Assembly (NCBI GenBank): GCA_002361875.1
Contig: DERX01000039.1
Coordinates: 1 to 13,211 of the forward strand
Length of the DNA: 13,211 nucleotides
Direction of reading: 5' to 3'
Source of the DNA: Ruminococcaceae bacterium UBA3329
GTDB lineage: Bacteria; Bacillota; Clostridia; Oscillospirales; Acutalibacteraceae
The notes beneath the pieces were generated by a model that was not told the DNA's origin, ran no database searches, and saw only the letters and a program-made list of their open reading frames with translations. This document shows, piece by piece, positions 1 to 6,873 of this stretch; position 1 is the stretch's first letter, and each line of letters begins with the position of its first letter. Both the position numbers and the translations under genes were made by a program.

Positions 1-131
1 CAAAAAATAACTGACATAGTTAACCTTTTGAATTATAGCAAAATTTTCTAATGATTTCAATAGATTTTTTGCACTTTAATACCAAATATTACATTATTGT
101 TTGAAAATTTCAAAAAACATACATTCTTTAA

Positions 132-160
132 TAGACTTTTGTGAAAAATTATGATATATT
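132..160 (+). promoter_or_regulatory. Likely sigma-A promoter of the GH89 gene
   Basis: A TAGACT -35-like box (132-137) and a TATATT -10 box (155-160) are separated by 17 bp, and a TG extension lies at 152-153. Transcription would begin near 167, giving a leader of about 29 nt before the ATG at 196. The -10 box overlaps the alternative in-frame ATG at 151, which argues against that start. A weaker alternative pair is TTGTTT (97-102) and TACATT (120-125), also with 17-bp spacing. The first 130 bases are very AT-rich and hold no gene I can support. Confidence 0.5.
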
Positions 161-195
161 TTATCTCGAAATTAACAAATTCGCAGGTGTTTACT

Positions 196-2685
196 ATGGA
201 ACTCTTAAATTATGAAATTCTAAATGCAAGCGGCAAGGCGAGTAAGAGCGAAAACCCTATGTTTTCCGCAGTCACCTACCCTGCTTTTATTGACCTTTCG
301 TTCAATGCGCCCAAAAGCGTTCACGATGTTATTCCCGTTTTTCCCGAGGGCACGGAAAATATTTTTGAGGTATTCGCAAGTCTTGACGGAGTAAACTTTT
401 ACACTTTCGGCGACAGCGACAGAATTGCAAGATACATCAGAATTTTCATTAAATATACATCGGGTAAAAACGTCCAAATTAACAATATTGAAATTTTGGG
501 CGAGGACTGTGCATTTCCACAGAAAAAAGCCAAATTTATTGAACCTGAATTGTTTGAAAACAGCGTTTACAACAAAGAGGTAACCGATAACGATATAATA
601 AACGATGTTAACGGCATTATTTCACGCACAATCGGTGAAAAATATGTTGAGGGCTTTGAGCTTCGCCTTGACAGAAGGCTTAAAGACGATTATTACATTG
701 TAGAGTCACTTCGGGGAACTGTTCGCCTTATTTCAAATTCGGGTGTCGGACTCGCAAGTGCTTTCAACTGCTATCTTAAGGATGTTTGCCACTGTCATGT
801 GTCAAGATACGGCAAGCAGGTTTCGCTTCCGCAAAATCTGCCGCAGGTTAAGGGCAAAATTGAGCGTCACACAACATTTAAACACCGTTATGCCTACAAC
901 TACTGTGCCCATTCATACTCAATGGCATTTTGGAACGAAGAGGACTGGCAGGAAGAGCTTGATTTTCTTGCAATGAACGGTGTTAATATGGTACTTGACA
1001 TTACAGGAATGGAAGAGGTTTACAGAAGATTTTTAACTAAAATCGGTTACCGCCACCGTGAAATCAAAAATTTCCTTACAGGTCCTGCATATTTTGCCTG
1101 GTGCTATATGGCAAATATTTCGGGAGTGGGCGGACCTCTTCACGATAATTTCTTCTATGATTCCTGTGAATTGGCACGCAAAAACCACCGCAGAATGCAA
1201 ATTCTCGGTATGGACATTGTGCTTGAGGCTTACAACGGAATGGTGCCGTCGGATATAGCAAAAAAAGTCGGCGATATTCCTACAATTGAACAGGGACTTT
1301 GGAACGGTCTTCCCCGTCCTCTTATGATTGACCCGTCATCCGTCAGCTATGTTAAATATGCCGCACTGTTTTATGAGGCACAGAAAGAGGTGTTCGGCGA
1401 TATTACAAAATACTTCGCAGGCGACATTTGCCATGAGGGCGGTACATTAAAAGGCTCTAACAAAAAAGATGCTTACGCAAACTTTGTAGGAGCGCTCACC
1501 AATTTCAAAAATGACGCCGTACTGATTATGCAGGGTTGGGGCGAAAATCCGACGAAATCTTTCATTAAATATTCAAAACCGTTCCGTGACGAGCACGTTT
1601 TAATGCTTGACCTTTTTGCAGAAAGCAGACCGAAGAGCGAGGGCAGAAACGCTTCTCTTTCAAAATTCAATTATCTTTACGGTATGCTAAATTCCTTTGG
1701 CGGACGAATGGGTATTCACGGCAATATTGATATTCTGTCAGACAAAATCCGTGAATCCTCGAAAAATTCAAATTTCAAAGGAATTGCCCTGACAGCTGAA
1801 AGCAACACGTCAGACCCCATTGTTGTCGACCTTTTCTTCTCTACCGTTTGGGAAAATATTACGGACACAAAGGAATGGATAAATGCTTTCGCCGAAAGAC
1901 GCTACGGCGCTAAGAACGAAAATATTGAAAAATCTCTTGAAATCCAGCTTAAGACTGCGCTTTCGGACAAGTATTATAACCTCGGCGAGGGTGCTCCCGA
2001 AAATTTGCTCTGCGGCAGACCTGAGGGAAGATACGACAAGGTGTCAAGCTGGGGTAATACGAAATTCGGCTACAATGTTAAGGAATTTGAAGAAGCAGCA
2101 AAGCTTTTCCTTGCGGATTACGACAAATTCAAGGACAATGAATGCTATGTTTACGACGCTGTCAACATTTTAAGACAGGTTCTTTCAAATCAAATTTACG
2201 GCATTGTTCTCAAAATGGAGAGCGAATACAAGTCAAAGGATTATTTTGCTTTCCTTAAAAACGGGGAAAAACTTTTGTCCCTTGCAGATATGCTTGATAA
2301 GGTTCTTTTGAATCACAAGGATTTCACCCTCGGCGAATATTTGGGCAAGGTCGGTGAATACGCCAATAAGCTCGACGATTTTACTAAGGAGCTGTACCTT
2401 ATTAACGCAAAGGCGCTTATAACCACCTGGTATTCACGCCCTGCCGCAAACGAGGGCGGACTTCACGATTACTCCAACCGCCAGTGGGGCGACCTTGTAA
2501 GCGGATTTTACAAGGCACGCTGGGCAAAATTTATTGACTTTGTAAGGGACGAGGCAGACGGCAAAAAGCCACAACCGATTGACTGGTTCAAGTTTGAATG
2601 GGACTGGGTAATAAGCGACACCAAATGTACCAAAAAGCTTCGTGAGGATTCCCTCAAAGCGCTTTGCAAGCAGATTATTGAATAA
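196..2685 (+). CDS. Alpha-N-acetylglucosaminidase, glycoside hydrolase family 89 (NAGLU-like)
   Basis: This enzyme should hydrolyse terminal alpha-linked N-acetylglucosamine, as found on mucin glycans and heparan-type chains, with retention of configuration. The start at 196 gives 829 residues. It has AGGTG six bases upstream, and the in-frame ATG at 151 overlaps the promoter. Seen in the sequence: a beta-rich N-terminal region (about 5-105) resembling discoidin/F5-F8 carbohydrate-binding modules, a small NAGLU N-domain (about 120-210), a TIM-barrel region (about 225-555) beginning with the family-like stretch YNYCAHSYSMAFW at 234, and an alpha-helical C-terminal domain (about 560-825). By comparison with human NAGLU (E316, E446), the likely acid/base is Glu414 in DICHEG and the nucleophile Glu535 in LTAES. 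No signal peptide or anchor is visible, so the enzyme is probably cytoplasmic, unlike secreted mucin-degrading GH89 enzymes. It stands alone as a transcription unit, convergent with an AraC-type regulator. The family call is firm; substrate and location are inferred. Confidence 0.9.
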   Translation: MELLNYEILNASGKASKSENPMFSAVTYPAFIDLSFNAPKSVHDVIPVFPEGTENIFEVFASLDGVNFYTFGDSDRIARYIRIFIKYTSGKNVQINNIEILGEDCAFPQKKAKFIEPELFENSVYNKEVTDNDIINDVNGIISRTIGEKYVEGFELRLDRRLKDDYYIVESLRGTVRLISNSGVGLASAFNCYLKDVCHCHVSRYGKQVSLPQNLPQVKGKIERHTTFKHRYAYNYCAHSYSMAFWNEEDWQEELDFLAMNGVNMVLDITGMEEVYRRFLTKIGYRHREIKNFLTGPAYFAWCYMANISGVGGPLHDNFFYDSCELARKNHRRMQILGMDIVLEAYNGMVPSDIAKKVGDIPTIEQGLWNGLPRPLMIDPSSVSYVKYAALFYEAQKEVFGDITKYFAGDICHEGGTLKGSNKKDAYANFVGALTNFKNDAVLIMQGWGENPTKSFIKYSKPFRDEHVLMLDLFAESRPKSEGRNASLSKFNYLYGMLNSFGGRMGIHGNIDILSDKIRESSKNSNFKGIALTAESNTSDPIVVDLFFSTVWENITDTKEWINAFAERRYGAKNENIEKSLEIQLKTALSDKYYNLGEGAPENLLCGRPEGRYDKVSSWGNTKFGYNVKEFEEAAKLFLADYDKFKDNECYVYDAVNILRQVLSNQIYGIVLKMESEYKSKDYFAFLKNGEKLLSLADMLDKVLLNHKDFTLGEYLGKVGEYANKLDDFTKELYLINAKALITTWYSRPAANEGGLHDYSNRQWGDLVSGFYKARWAKFIDFVRDEADGKKPQPIDWFKFEWDWVISDTKCTKKLREDSLKALCKQIIE

Positions 2686-2697
2686 TAAAACAAAAAC

Positions 2698-2750
2698 AAG
2701 ACCTTAGAGAGCATTACACTTTCTAAGGTCTTTATTCATATTTTTTTTTT
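2698..2750. terminator. Bidirectional intrinsic terminator between GH89 and the AraC-type gene
   Basis: A perfect 11-bp stem AAGACCTTAGA (2698-2708) / TCTAAGGTCTT (2722-2732) encloses a 13-nt loop. On the + strand it is followed by TATTCATA and then ten T residues (2741-2750). On the - strand it is followed by a T-rich tract (complement of 2683-2697). It can therefore end both convergent transcripts. Its + strand T tract lies inside the last codons of the regulator gene. Confidence 0.85.
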
Positions 2751-3611
2751 CATCACTGGAATCCAAATCTCGCTTTTATAATTTGGACTGCCCATATCTC
2801 CTTCGGTATAGGCTTCTATATCCATTTCATAGGTCGGTTGATACCCCGATGTAGGAAAGAACTCAGAAACGATTTTGTGCCACATATCTTGAATAGCATT
2901 CGGCATTGCGCCCGTACACTCAAAAACAGCCCATGTTCTCGCAGGGATAGTGTTCCTTCTAAACCCTTCGGGCACTACTGTGTTTTCGTCGCAAACAGCC
3001 GCAATAGAATAATCAAATGTCTTTGCATTTTCTGGTAAATTACCGTAGCAAACCCCGAAAATATACTCCTTGTTATTTGTAATATCCAACAATTTTTTTA
3101 CTGTTCCGTCATTGTGCGACCGTGTCCAAAAATCCGGAATACTTTTAGCATTCTCCGCATTTTCAACAGTATGTGCCTCTACCTTTTCAATAATATTAAA
3201 GGCTTCTTTTTCAATAATTTTGTAATCCATTATATTACCTCCGCTCAATGTAATTTTCACGGAAAGTCGGGAAAATGATTTAAGCACAGAGCCGTATTTC
3301 TTTGCTTCAGACGGTGTAACTCCGTGAAATCCCCGAAAGGCTCTTGTAAAACTCTCGGGACTTTCATAACCGTATTTCAAAGCAACATCAATTACTTTAC
3401 AATCTGCTGTTACCAACTCATTGCCGGCAAGTGTGAGTCGTCTGTTACGTATATAGTCCCCAAGAGTCATTCCGCACAGAATACCGAAAATTCTTTGGAA
3501 GTAAAAATTTGAACAAGCCGCCTCTTTGGCAACTTCATCATAATCAATTTCTTCGGTCAGATGTTCTTCAATATAGTTAATAGCATTTTGTATTCCGGTC
3601 AGCCAATCCAT
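2736..3611 (-). CDS. AraC/XylS-type transcriptional regulator with C-terminal GyrI-like effector-binding domain
   Basis: This 291-residue protein joins two modules. Residues about 5-107 form an AraC-type double helix-turn-helix: an IEEHLTEEIDYDEVAKEAACSN first half and a VIDVALKYGYESPESFTRAFRGFHGVTPSEAKK second half containing the family signature. Residues about 128-289 match the GyrI-like/AraC_E_bind fold, which in relatives binds small hydrophobic or cationic ligands, starting MDYKIIEKEAFNII and ending EIWIPV. The order, DNA-binding first and ligand domain second, is that of Rob/TipA-like and many clostridial regulators. The ATG has GGAAGGA just upstream, and a TATAAT-like -10 box lies at 3638-3643 with no good -35. 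The gene converges on GH89 and follows the permease gene on the same strand, from which it is separated by a terminator, so neither neighbour is a proven target. The last codons are encoded by a run of ten A residues. Confidence 0.88.
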   Translation of the reverse strand: MDWLTGIQNAINYIEEHLTEEIDYDEVAKEAACSNFYFQRIFGILCGMTLGDYIRNRRLTLAGNELVTADCKVIDVALKYGYESPESFTRAFRGFHGVTPSEAKKYGSVLKSFSRLSVKITLSGGNIMDYKIIEKEAFNIIEKVEAHTVENAENAKSIPDFWTRSHNDGTVKKLLDITNNKEYIFGVCYGNLPENAKTFDYSIAAVCDENTVVPEGFRRNTIPARTWAVFECTGAMPNAIQDMWHKIVSEFFPTSGYQPTYEMDIEAYTEGDMGSPNYKSEIWIPVMKKKI

Positions 3612-3740
3612 TATGTCCTTCCTTTCTGTGTGATTACATTATAAAGATATAATAATATAAATTCCTGACTAAAAATGCTCATATCTGCAAGCAATAAAAT
3701 ATATAATGCCATCAGTCCGTATGGTACCAAAAATACATTA

Positions 3741-3760
3741 GGGCTGACAATTATCAGCCC
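3741..3760 (-). terminator. Probable terminator of the permease gene
   Basis: GGGCTGA (3741-3747) pairs with TCAGCCC (3754-3760) around a 6-nt loop, 38 bases beyond the permease stop codon. On the - strand the stem is followed by TAATGTATTTTTGG, an interrupted T tract, so termination may be incomplete and some read-through into the AraC-type gene is possible. The rest of the 186-base gap (3612-3797) is AT-rich and shows nothing else I can name. Confidence 0.6.
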
Positions 3761-3797
3761 CGATTAACACTATTTAATTACCGCATATTAAATTGCA

Positions 3798-4652
3798 CTA
3801 TATTTGCAACAACTGAATTATCATTCCCGAAATTACTGCCGTTACATAAAGCACAAAGGTTATAAACAAATTTTCTTTAAGGTTTCTGTTTTCACGGAAA
3901 AGGACAATAAGCCCTGCGCCCGCACCCGTGCAAAGACCTGCAATTACCGAGGCAAAGGTTATTGCCCCTTCCAAATAAAGCTGTGTAAGTATTATTGACG
4001 AGGCACAGCTTGGAATAAGCCCTATAAGCGCCGCTAACATCGGCTGAAAAATTGAATTGCTCAAAAGAATTGCCGAAAGTCGTTCCTCGCCGAGCAGTTC
4101 CACAAACAGATTTATAACAAAGATAATCACAATCAAAAATGTAAAGATTTTAACGGTATGGTGAAGTGCAGGCTTTAAAATTCCGTCCTCTTCGTCACAG
4201 CCGCAGTCCTTACACAAATCCTCGACCTGCTTTTTAGGAGCAGGCTTAATTTTTTCGAGAAGTGTTATTATGTAGCCGAAAATCACGGCAACGACAACCT
4301 TTACCGCAATCAGCTTTAAAATCTCCGATTTTTTGTCGGGATTGGAAAGCATAATTATAATCGCTTCGTCAGATGTGCTTAAAAACACGGCAATAAGCGT
4401 ACCTACGCCGATAACACCGCCTGAATAAAGGTTTGCACTGAATACGGAAAAACCGCACTGAGGAACACAGCCTAAAAGTGCCCCGATAACAGGTCCTGCC
4501 TTGCCCGAAGACGCCAATGCTTTATTGATTTTACTGCCGGCATGGTGTTCAAGCGCCTCCATAAACAAAAACGCGAAAAACAGAAACGGCAAAAGCTTAA
4601 TGCTGTCTAAAAGTGAGTCAAGACAGACATCGCCGAATTTTTCCAATGTCAC
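3798..4652 (-). CDS. Polytopic permease of the ArsP_2 / putative manganese (heavy-metal) exporter type
   Basis: This is an integral membrane protein of 284 residues with about eight to ten hydrophobic segments in two related halves. Each half carries a Cys/Ser motif: GCVPQCGFS at 61-69 and GLIPSCASS at 211-219. STSDEA at 92-97 lies in a short polar break. These motifs are typical of the clostridial 'putative 10TM heavy-metal exporter' family (ArsP_2), often labelled arsenic efflux or manganese transporter. A hydrophilic middle loop (about 135-165) contains CKDCGC (147-152), acidic residues and a His pair at 164-165, a plausible metal-sensing or metal-handling site. The GTG start at 4652 is chosen because AGGGG (4660-4664) sits 7 nt upstream. 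A TTG at 4670 would leave that site inside the gene. The gene has its own near-consensus promoter and a leader of only about 24 nt, so no room for a yybP-ykoY-type riboswitch. The transported ion cannot be read from the sequence. Confidence 0.8.
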   Translation of the reverse strand: MTLEKFGDVCLDSLLDSIKLLPFLFFAFLFMEALEHHAGSKINKALASSGKAGPVIGALLGCVPQCGFSVFSANLYSGGVIGVGTLIAVFLSTSDEAIIIMLSNPDKKSEILKLIAVKVVVAVIFGYIITLLEKIKPAPKKQVEDLCKDCGCDEEDGILKPALHHTVKIFTFLIVIIFVINLFVELLGEERLSAILLSNSIFQPMLAALIGLIPSCASSIILTQLYLEGAITFASVIAGLCTGAGAGLIVLFRENRNLKENLFITFVLYVTAVISGMIIQLLQI

Positions 4653-4682
4653 AAAAGCACCCCTTTGCAAAATATAAAATTA

Positions 4683-4711
4683 ATTATATACCGAATAAGG
4701 AATTTAGTCAA
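4683..4711 (-). promoter_or_regulatory. Near-consensus sigma-A promoter of the permease gene
   Basis: On the - strand TTGACT (complement of 4706-4711) and TATAAT (complement of 4683-4688) are separated by exactly 17 bp. The predicted transcript starts near 4676. A 7-bp inverted repeat, TGTTTAC (4716-4722) and GTAAACA (4751-4757), lies just upstream of the -35 box and might be an operator. Confidence 0.8.
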
Positions 4712-4778
4712 ATATTGTTTACAGAAAATATGTCGTGTGGTAAAATAACCGTAAACATTTATTAAAAAAAGATTTATA

Positions 4779-4855
4779 TGTCCGTAGGGAACGGATTTAT
4801 CCGTTCCGAGTAAAAAAGCGGTGACTTTGCAGAACGGATAATACCGTTCCGTACA
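4779..4855. repeat. 77-bp palindromic MITE-like repeat in the divergent intergenic region
   Basis: The unit runs from TGTCCGTAGGGAACGG at its left end to the imperfectly complementary CCGTTCCGTACA at its right end. Each half also folds alone: GGAACGGA (4788-4795) with TCCGTTCC (4800-4807) around TTTA, and GAACGG (4832-4837) with CCGTTC (4844-4849) around ATAATA. The paired ends and two internal hairpins with related stems resemble small dispersed palindromes with TGTAGGG-type ends that I associate with gut Clostridia genomes. That resemblance is from memory. The right edge supplies TACAAT (4852-4857), which could serve as a -10 box for the methyltransferase gene, but the best -35 (TTGCAG, 4827-4832) is 19 bp away. 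Confidence 0.6.
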
Positions 4856-4908
4856 ATATGCATACATCATTTGATAAATCGACTGAAAAAAACTTTTGGT
4901 GAACCGTT

Positions 4909-5676
4909 ATGAGCTATGATATTTTTGCAAGCGTTTATGACGCTTTGACGCAAAATGTTGACTATGAAAAAATTGCAGATAGAATTGATGTCCTTTTCGG
5001 CGAAAAAATAAAAAAGCAAGGCTCACTTCTCGATTTGGGCTGCGGCACAGGCACGCTCTCGTTTCTGCTCGAGGAAAAAGGCTTTGAGGTTATAGGCATT
5101 GACAAAAGCGAGGATATGCTTGCAGAAGCCTTTGAAAAGAAATATGAATTAAATTCAGATGTTCTCTTTCTTTGTCAGGATTTAACGGAGCTTGACCTAT
5201 TCGGCACTGCCGCCTCGGCAGTCTGCGTTCTTGACACGGTAAATCATATTGAAAGCCTTGACAAAATATGTGAATTTTTCAGGCGAGTTTCACTTTTTCT
5301 TGAAATGGGCGGTCTGTTTCTGTTTGATATGAACACACCCTTTAAGCACTCCTCTGTTTTGGCGGACAACACCTTTGTTTACGATACTGATGACGTCTAC
5401 TGCGTTTGGCAAAATTCGTATGACAAATCTGCAAAGAGAACCGACATTGACCTTGACTTTTTCATTAAAGACGGTGAAAATTATTTCAGAGAAAGCGAAA
5501 GTTTTTCCGAATATGAATATACCACGGCTGATATAACTTCAATTTTGGAGCAAAACGGATTTACTGTTCTGAAACAGTTTGACGGCTATGAGGGTGAAAA
5601 CCCGCACAAAAAAACGGAACGGCTGTTGATTTTAGCACAAAAAACAAATTTAATTTCCGAAGGTGAAATAAAATGA
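4909..5676 (+). CDS. Class I SAM-dependent methyltransferase
   Basis: This 255-residue soluble protein has the Rossmann-type SAM-binding core: motif I LDLGCGTG at 41-48, the acidic residue after beta-2 in VIGIDKS (Asp65), CQDLTEL at 89-95, and a motif IV-like VCVLDTVNHI at 105-114 followed by GGLFLFDMNT at 134-143. The C-terminal half (about 150-245) carries a Phe/Tyr-rich beta region typical of the Methyltransf_25/YqeM-like small-molecule group. The substrate is not predictable. The start has only a weak GGTG seven bases upstream. The stop codon overlaps the hslO start in ATGA (5673-5676), so the two genes are almost certainly translated from one message and may be coupled. A methyltransferase of this kind beside hslO is, as I recall, common in clostridial genomes. 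Confidence 0.85.
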   Translation: MSYDIFASVYDALTQNVDYEKIADRIDVLFGEKIKKQGSLLDLGCGTGTLSFLLEEKGFEVIGIDKSEDMLAEAFEKKYELNSDVLFLCQDLTELDLFGTAASAVCVLDTVNHIESLDKICEFFRRVSLFLEMGGLFLFDMNTPFKHSSVLADNTFVYDTDDVYCVWQNSYDKSAKRTDIDLDFFIKDGENYFRESESFSEYEYTTADITSILEQNGFTVLKQFDGYEGENPHKKTERLLILAQKTNLISEGEIK

Positions 5677-6542
5677 ATGAACTTGTAAGAATGATTTCCG
5701 ACGACGGCACGCTTTATGTGCTTTGCGTAAACTCAACCGAAATGGTTCAGCACGCGCAGAATATTCACTCCCTTTCAAAGGTTTGCTCGGCGGCTTTGGG
5801 TAGGCTTATTACAGGAGCGTCAATGATGGGTATTCTGTTAAAGGGCAAGGACGATACTCTCACCCTTAAAATGAGTGGCAGCGGCCCTGCCTCACCGATT
5901 GTTGCGGTGGCAAATTCCGACGGCTATGTAAAGGGATATGTGGGCGACGCACATGTAAAACTCCCCCTTAACAGCAAAGGGAAATTAGATGTTTCGGGTG
6001 CAATAGGCAGCGACGGCAATTTAACCGTTATAAAAGATTTAGGACTTAAAGAACCGTATATGGCGCAAATTCCGTTGGTATCAGGCGAGGTTGCGGAGGA
6101 TATTACCGCATATTATTTCACGAGCGAGCAAACGCCCACTGTGTGCGGACTGGGCGTGCTTGTAAACCCCGACGATGAGCAGGTTTTACTTGCAGGCGGA
6201 TTTTTAATTCAGCTTTTGCCCACTGCGGACGATGAAACAATAACAAAGGTTGAAAACGGACTTAAAGGTATTAAATCCGTAACCTCAATGCTTGCAGACG
6301 GTCTTACGCCCGAGGAAATCTGCAAAAAGGTTTTACCCGAATTTAATATGGAGCTTCTTGACCGTTCAAATGTTGAATACAGATGCGATTGCAGTCTTGA
6401 AAGAGTTACCAATGCGCTTATCGCCGCAGGCAAAGACGGACTGCGTGAAATGGCTGAAGACCCAGAAACAGAAGTTGTTTGCCATTTCTGCAACAAGAAA
6501 TATATTTTCACAAGTGACCAAATATTAAAGCTCTTAGATTAA
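5673..6542 (+). CDS. hslO: Redox-regulated molecular chaperone Hsp33
   Basis: Hsp33 is a cytoplasmic holdase. Under oxidative stress it releases zinc and forms disulfides, then binds unfolding proteins. This copy has the usual length (289 residues). The N-terminal domain (about 1-225) contains GRLITGASMMG at 43-53 and the LKMSGSGPASPIVAVANSDGYVKGYV region at 65-90, both typical of the family. The C-terminal redox switch has all four zinc cysteines in the standard CxC...CxxC pattern: Cys238, Cys240, Cys270 and Cys273. AAGGTG lies 7 nt before the ATG, inside the end of the methyltransferase gene, and the start overlaps the preceding stop by 4 bp. No terminator follows at once; the hairpins of the element at 6569-6905, particularly the stem at 6837-6867, would end the transcript. 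Confidence 0.97.
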   Translation: MNELVRMISDDGTLYVLCVNSTEMVQHAQNIHSLSKVCSAALGRLITGASMMGILLKGKDDTLTLKMSGSGPASPIVAVANSDGYVKGYVGDAHVKLPLNSKGKLDVSGAIGSDGNLTVIKDLGLKEPYMAQIPLVSGEVAEDITAYYFTSEQTPTVCGLGVLVNPDDEQVLLAGGFLIQLLPTADDETITKVENGLKGIKSVTSMLADGLTPEEICKKVLPEFNMELLDRSNVEYRCDCSLERVTNALIAAGKDGLREMAEDPETEVVCHFCNKKYIFTSDQILKLLD

Positions 6543-6580
6543 ATAAAATGCGAAAACGGCATAAAAAAACGCTGTCCTAA

Positions 6581-6609
6581 TGCGTGGGTGTCCAGAGGAC
6601 ACTCACGCA
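6581..6609. repeat. 13-bp hairpin at the left end of the element
   Basis: TGCGTGGGTGTCC (6581-6593) pairs with GGACACTCACGCA (6597-6609) across an AGA loop. The single non-Watson-Crick position is a G-T pair, so the + strand RNA keeps a continuous 13-bp helix. GTTTTATT follows, so the hairpin could also act as a weak terminator for hslO. The upstream CTGTCC (6572-6577) could compete for the same GGACA arm. Confidence 0.7.
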
Positions 6610-6782
6610 GTTTTATTCGCCTTTCGGCGAGTGATATTGCTTCGCAGTTATATAATGCTACGCATTGTGATATTGTCCTTCGGACAGTTTTATGCGAATA
6701 AAATAACACTGAAATCGAAGATTTCAATATCACTATGCCGAAAAGGGCATAATATCACTCTTTCCGAAGGAAAGAATATCAC
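6610..6782. repeat. Tandem array of small hairpins with conserved 7-nt spacers
   Basis: Seven hairpins with unrelated stems are set apart by 7-nt spacers. On the + strand the left spacers are GTTTTAT (6610-6616), GTGATAT (6631-6637), GTTATAT (6647-6653), GTGATAT (6667-6673) and GTTTTAT (6687-6693). The right ones read as the complement: ATAACAC (6703-6709) and ATATCAC (6727-6733, 6752-6758, 6776-6782). The hairpins lie at 6617-6630, 6638-6646, 6654-6666 and 6674-6686, with TTTC, TTC or TAC loops. They continue at 6710-6726, 6734-6751 and 6759-6775, with GAA or GAAAAG loops. A 9-nt core (6694-6702) marks the change of polarity. Not a CRISPR array: units are far too short and the variable parts are self-complementary. 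Confidence 0.8.
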
Positions 6783-6836
6783 TTGAAGTTAAAGGCGCAC
6801 TTACTCACCACTTTTAGTGGCAGTGCAAAAAAGTAA

Positions 6837-6873
6837 GAGTTAATGTAGTTTTTTGCTACATTAACTCTTTTTT
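6837..6873. terminator. Strong bidirectional terminator inside the element
   Basis: GAGTTAATGTAG (6837-6848) pairs perfectly with CTACATTAACTC (6856-6867) around a 7-nt loop, followed by six T residues (6868-6873). On the - strand the stem is followed by TTACTTTTTTGC, so the same structure can stop transcription from the ferredoxin side. It therefore separates the hslO and ferredoxin units. Just upstream, CCACT/AGTGG (6808-6812, 6816-6820) inside GCACT/AGTGC (6797-6801, 6822-6826) forms a second compound stem. Confidence 0.88.

Noticed and set aside
151..195. Longer N-terminus for the GH89 enzyme, possibly a signal peptide
   Set aside because: MIYFISKLTNSQVFT is too short and too polar for a signal peptide, has no Shine-Dalgarno site, and its ATG overlaps the likely -10 box.
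4653..4680. Riboswitch (yybP-ykoY type) ahead of the metal permease
   Set aside because: The promoter is so close that the leader is only about 24 nt, too short for any known riboswitch.
4649..4870. A 73-codon - strand frame in the permease-methyltransferase gap
   Set aside because: It runs through the promoter and the palindromic repeat, lacks a ribosome site, and its product shows no family resemblance.
6610..6782. CRISPR array
   Set aside because: Constant parts are only 7 nt, variable parts are 9-18 nt and self-complementary, and no cas genes are present.
6580..6786. Short + strand frame through the hairpin element (and frames on the other strand at 6539-6733 and 6779-7057)
   Set aside because: The translation follows the repeats and has no ribosome site. 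The sequence is explained by nucleic-acid structure, not coding.
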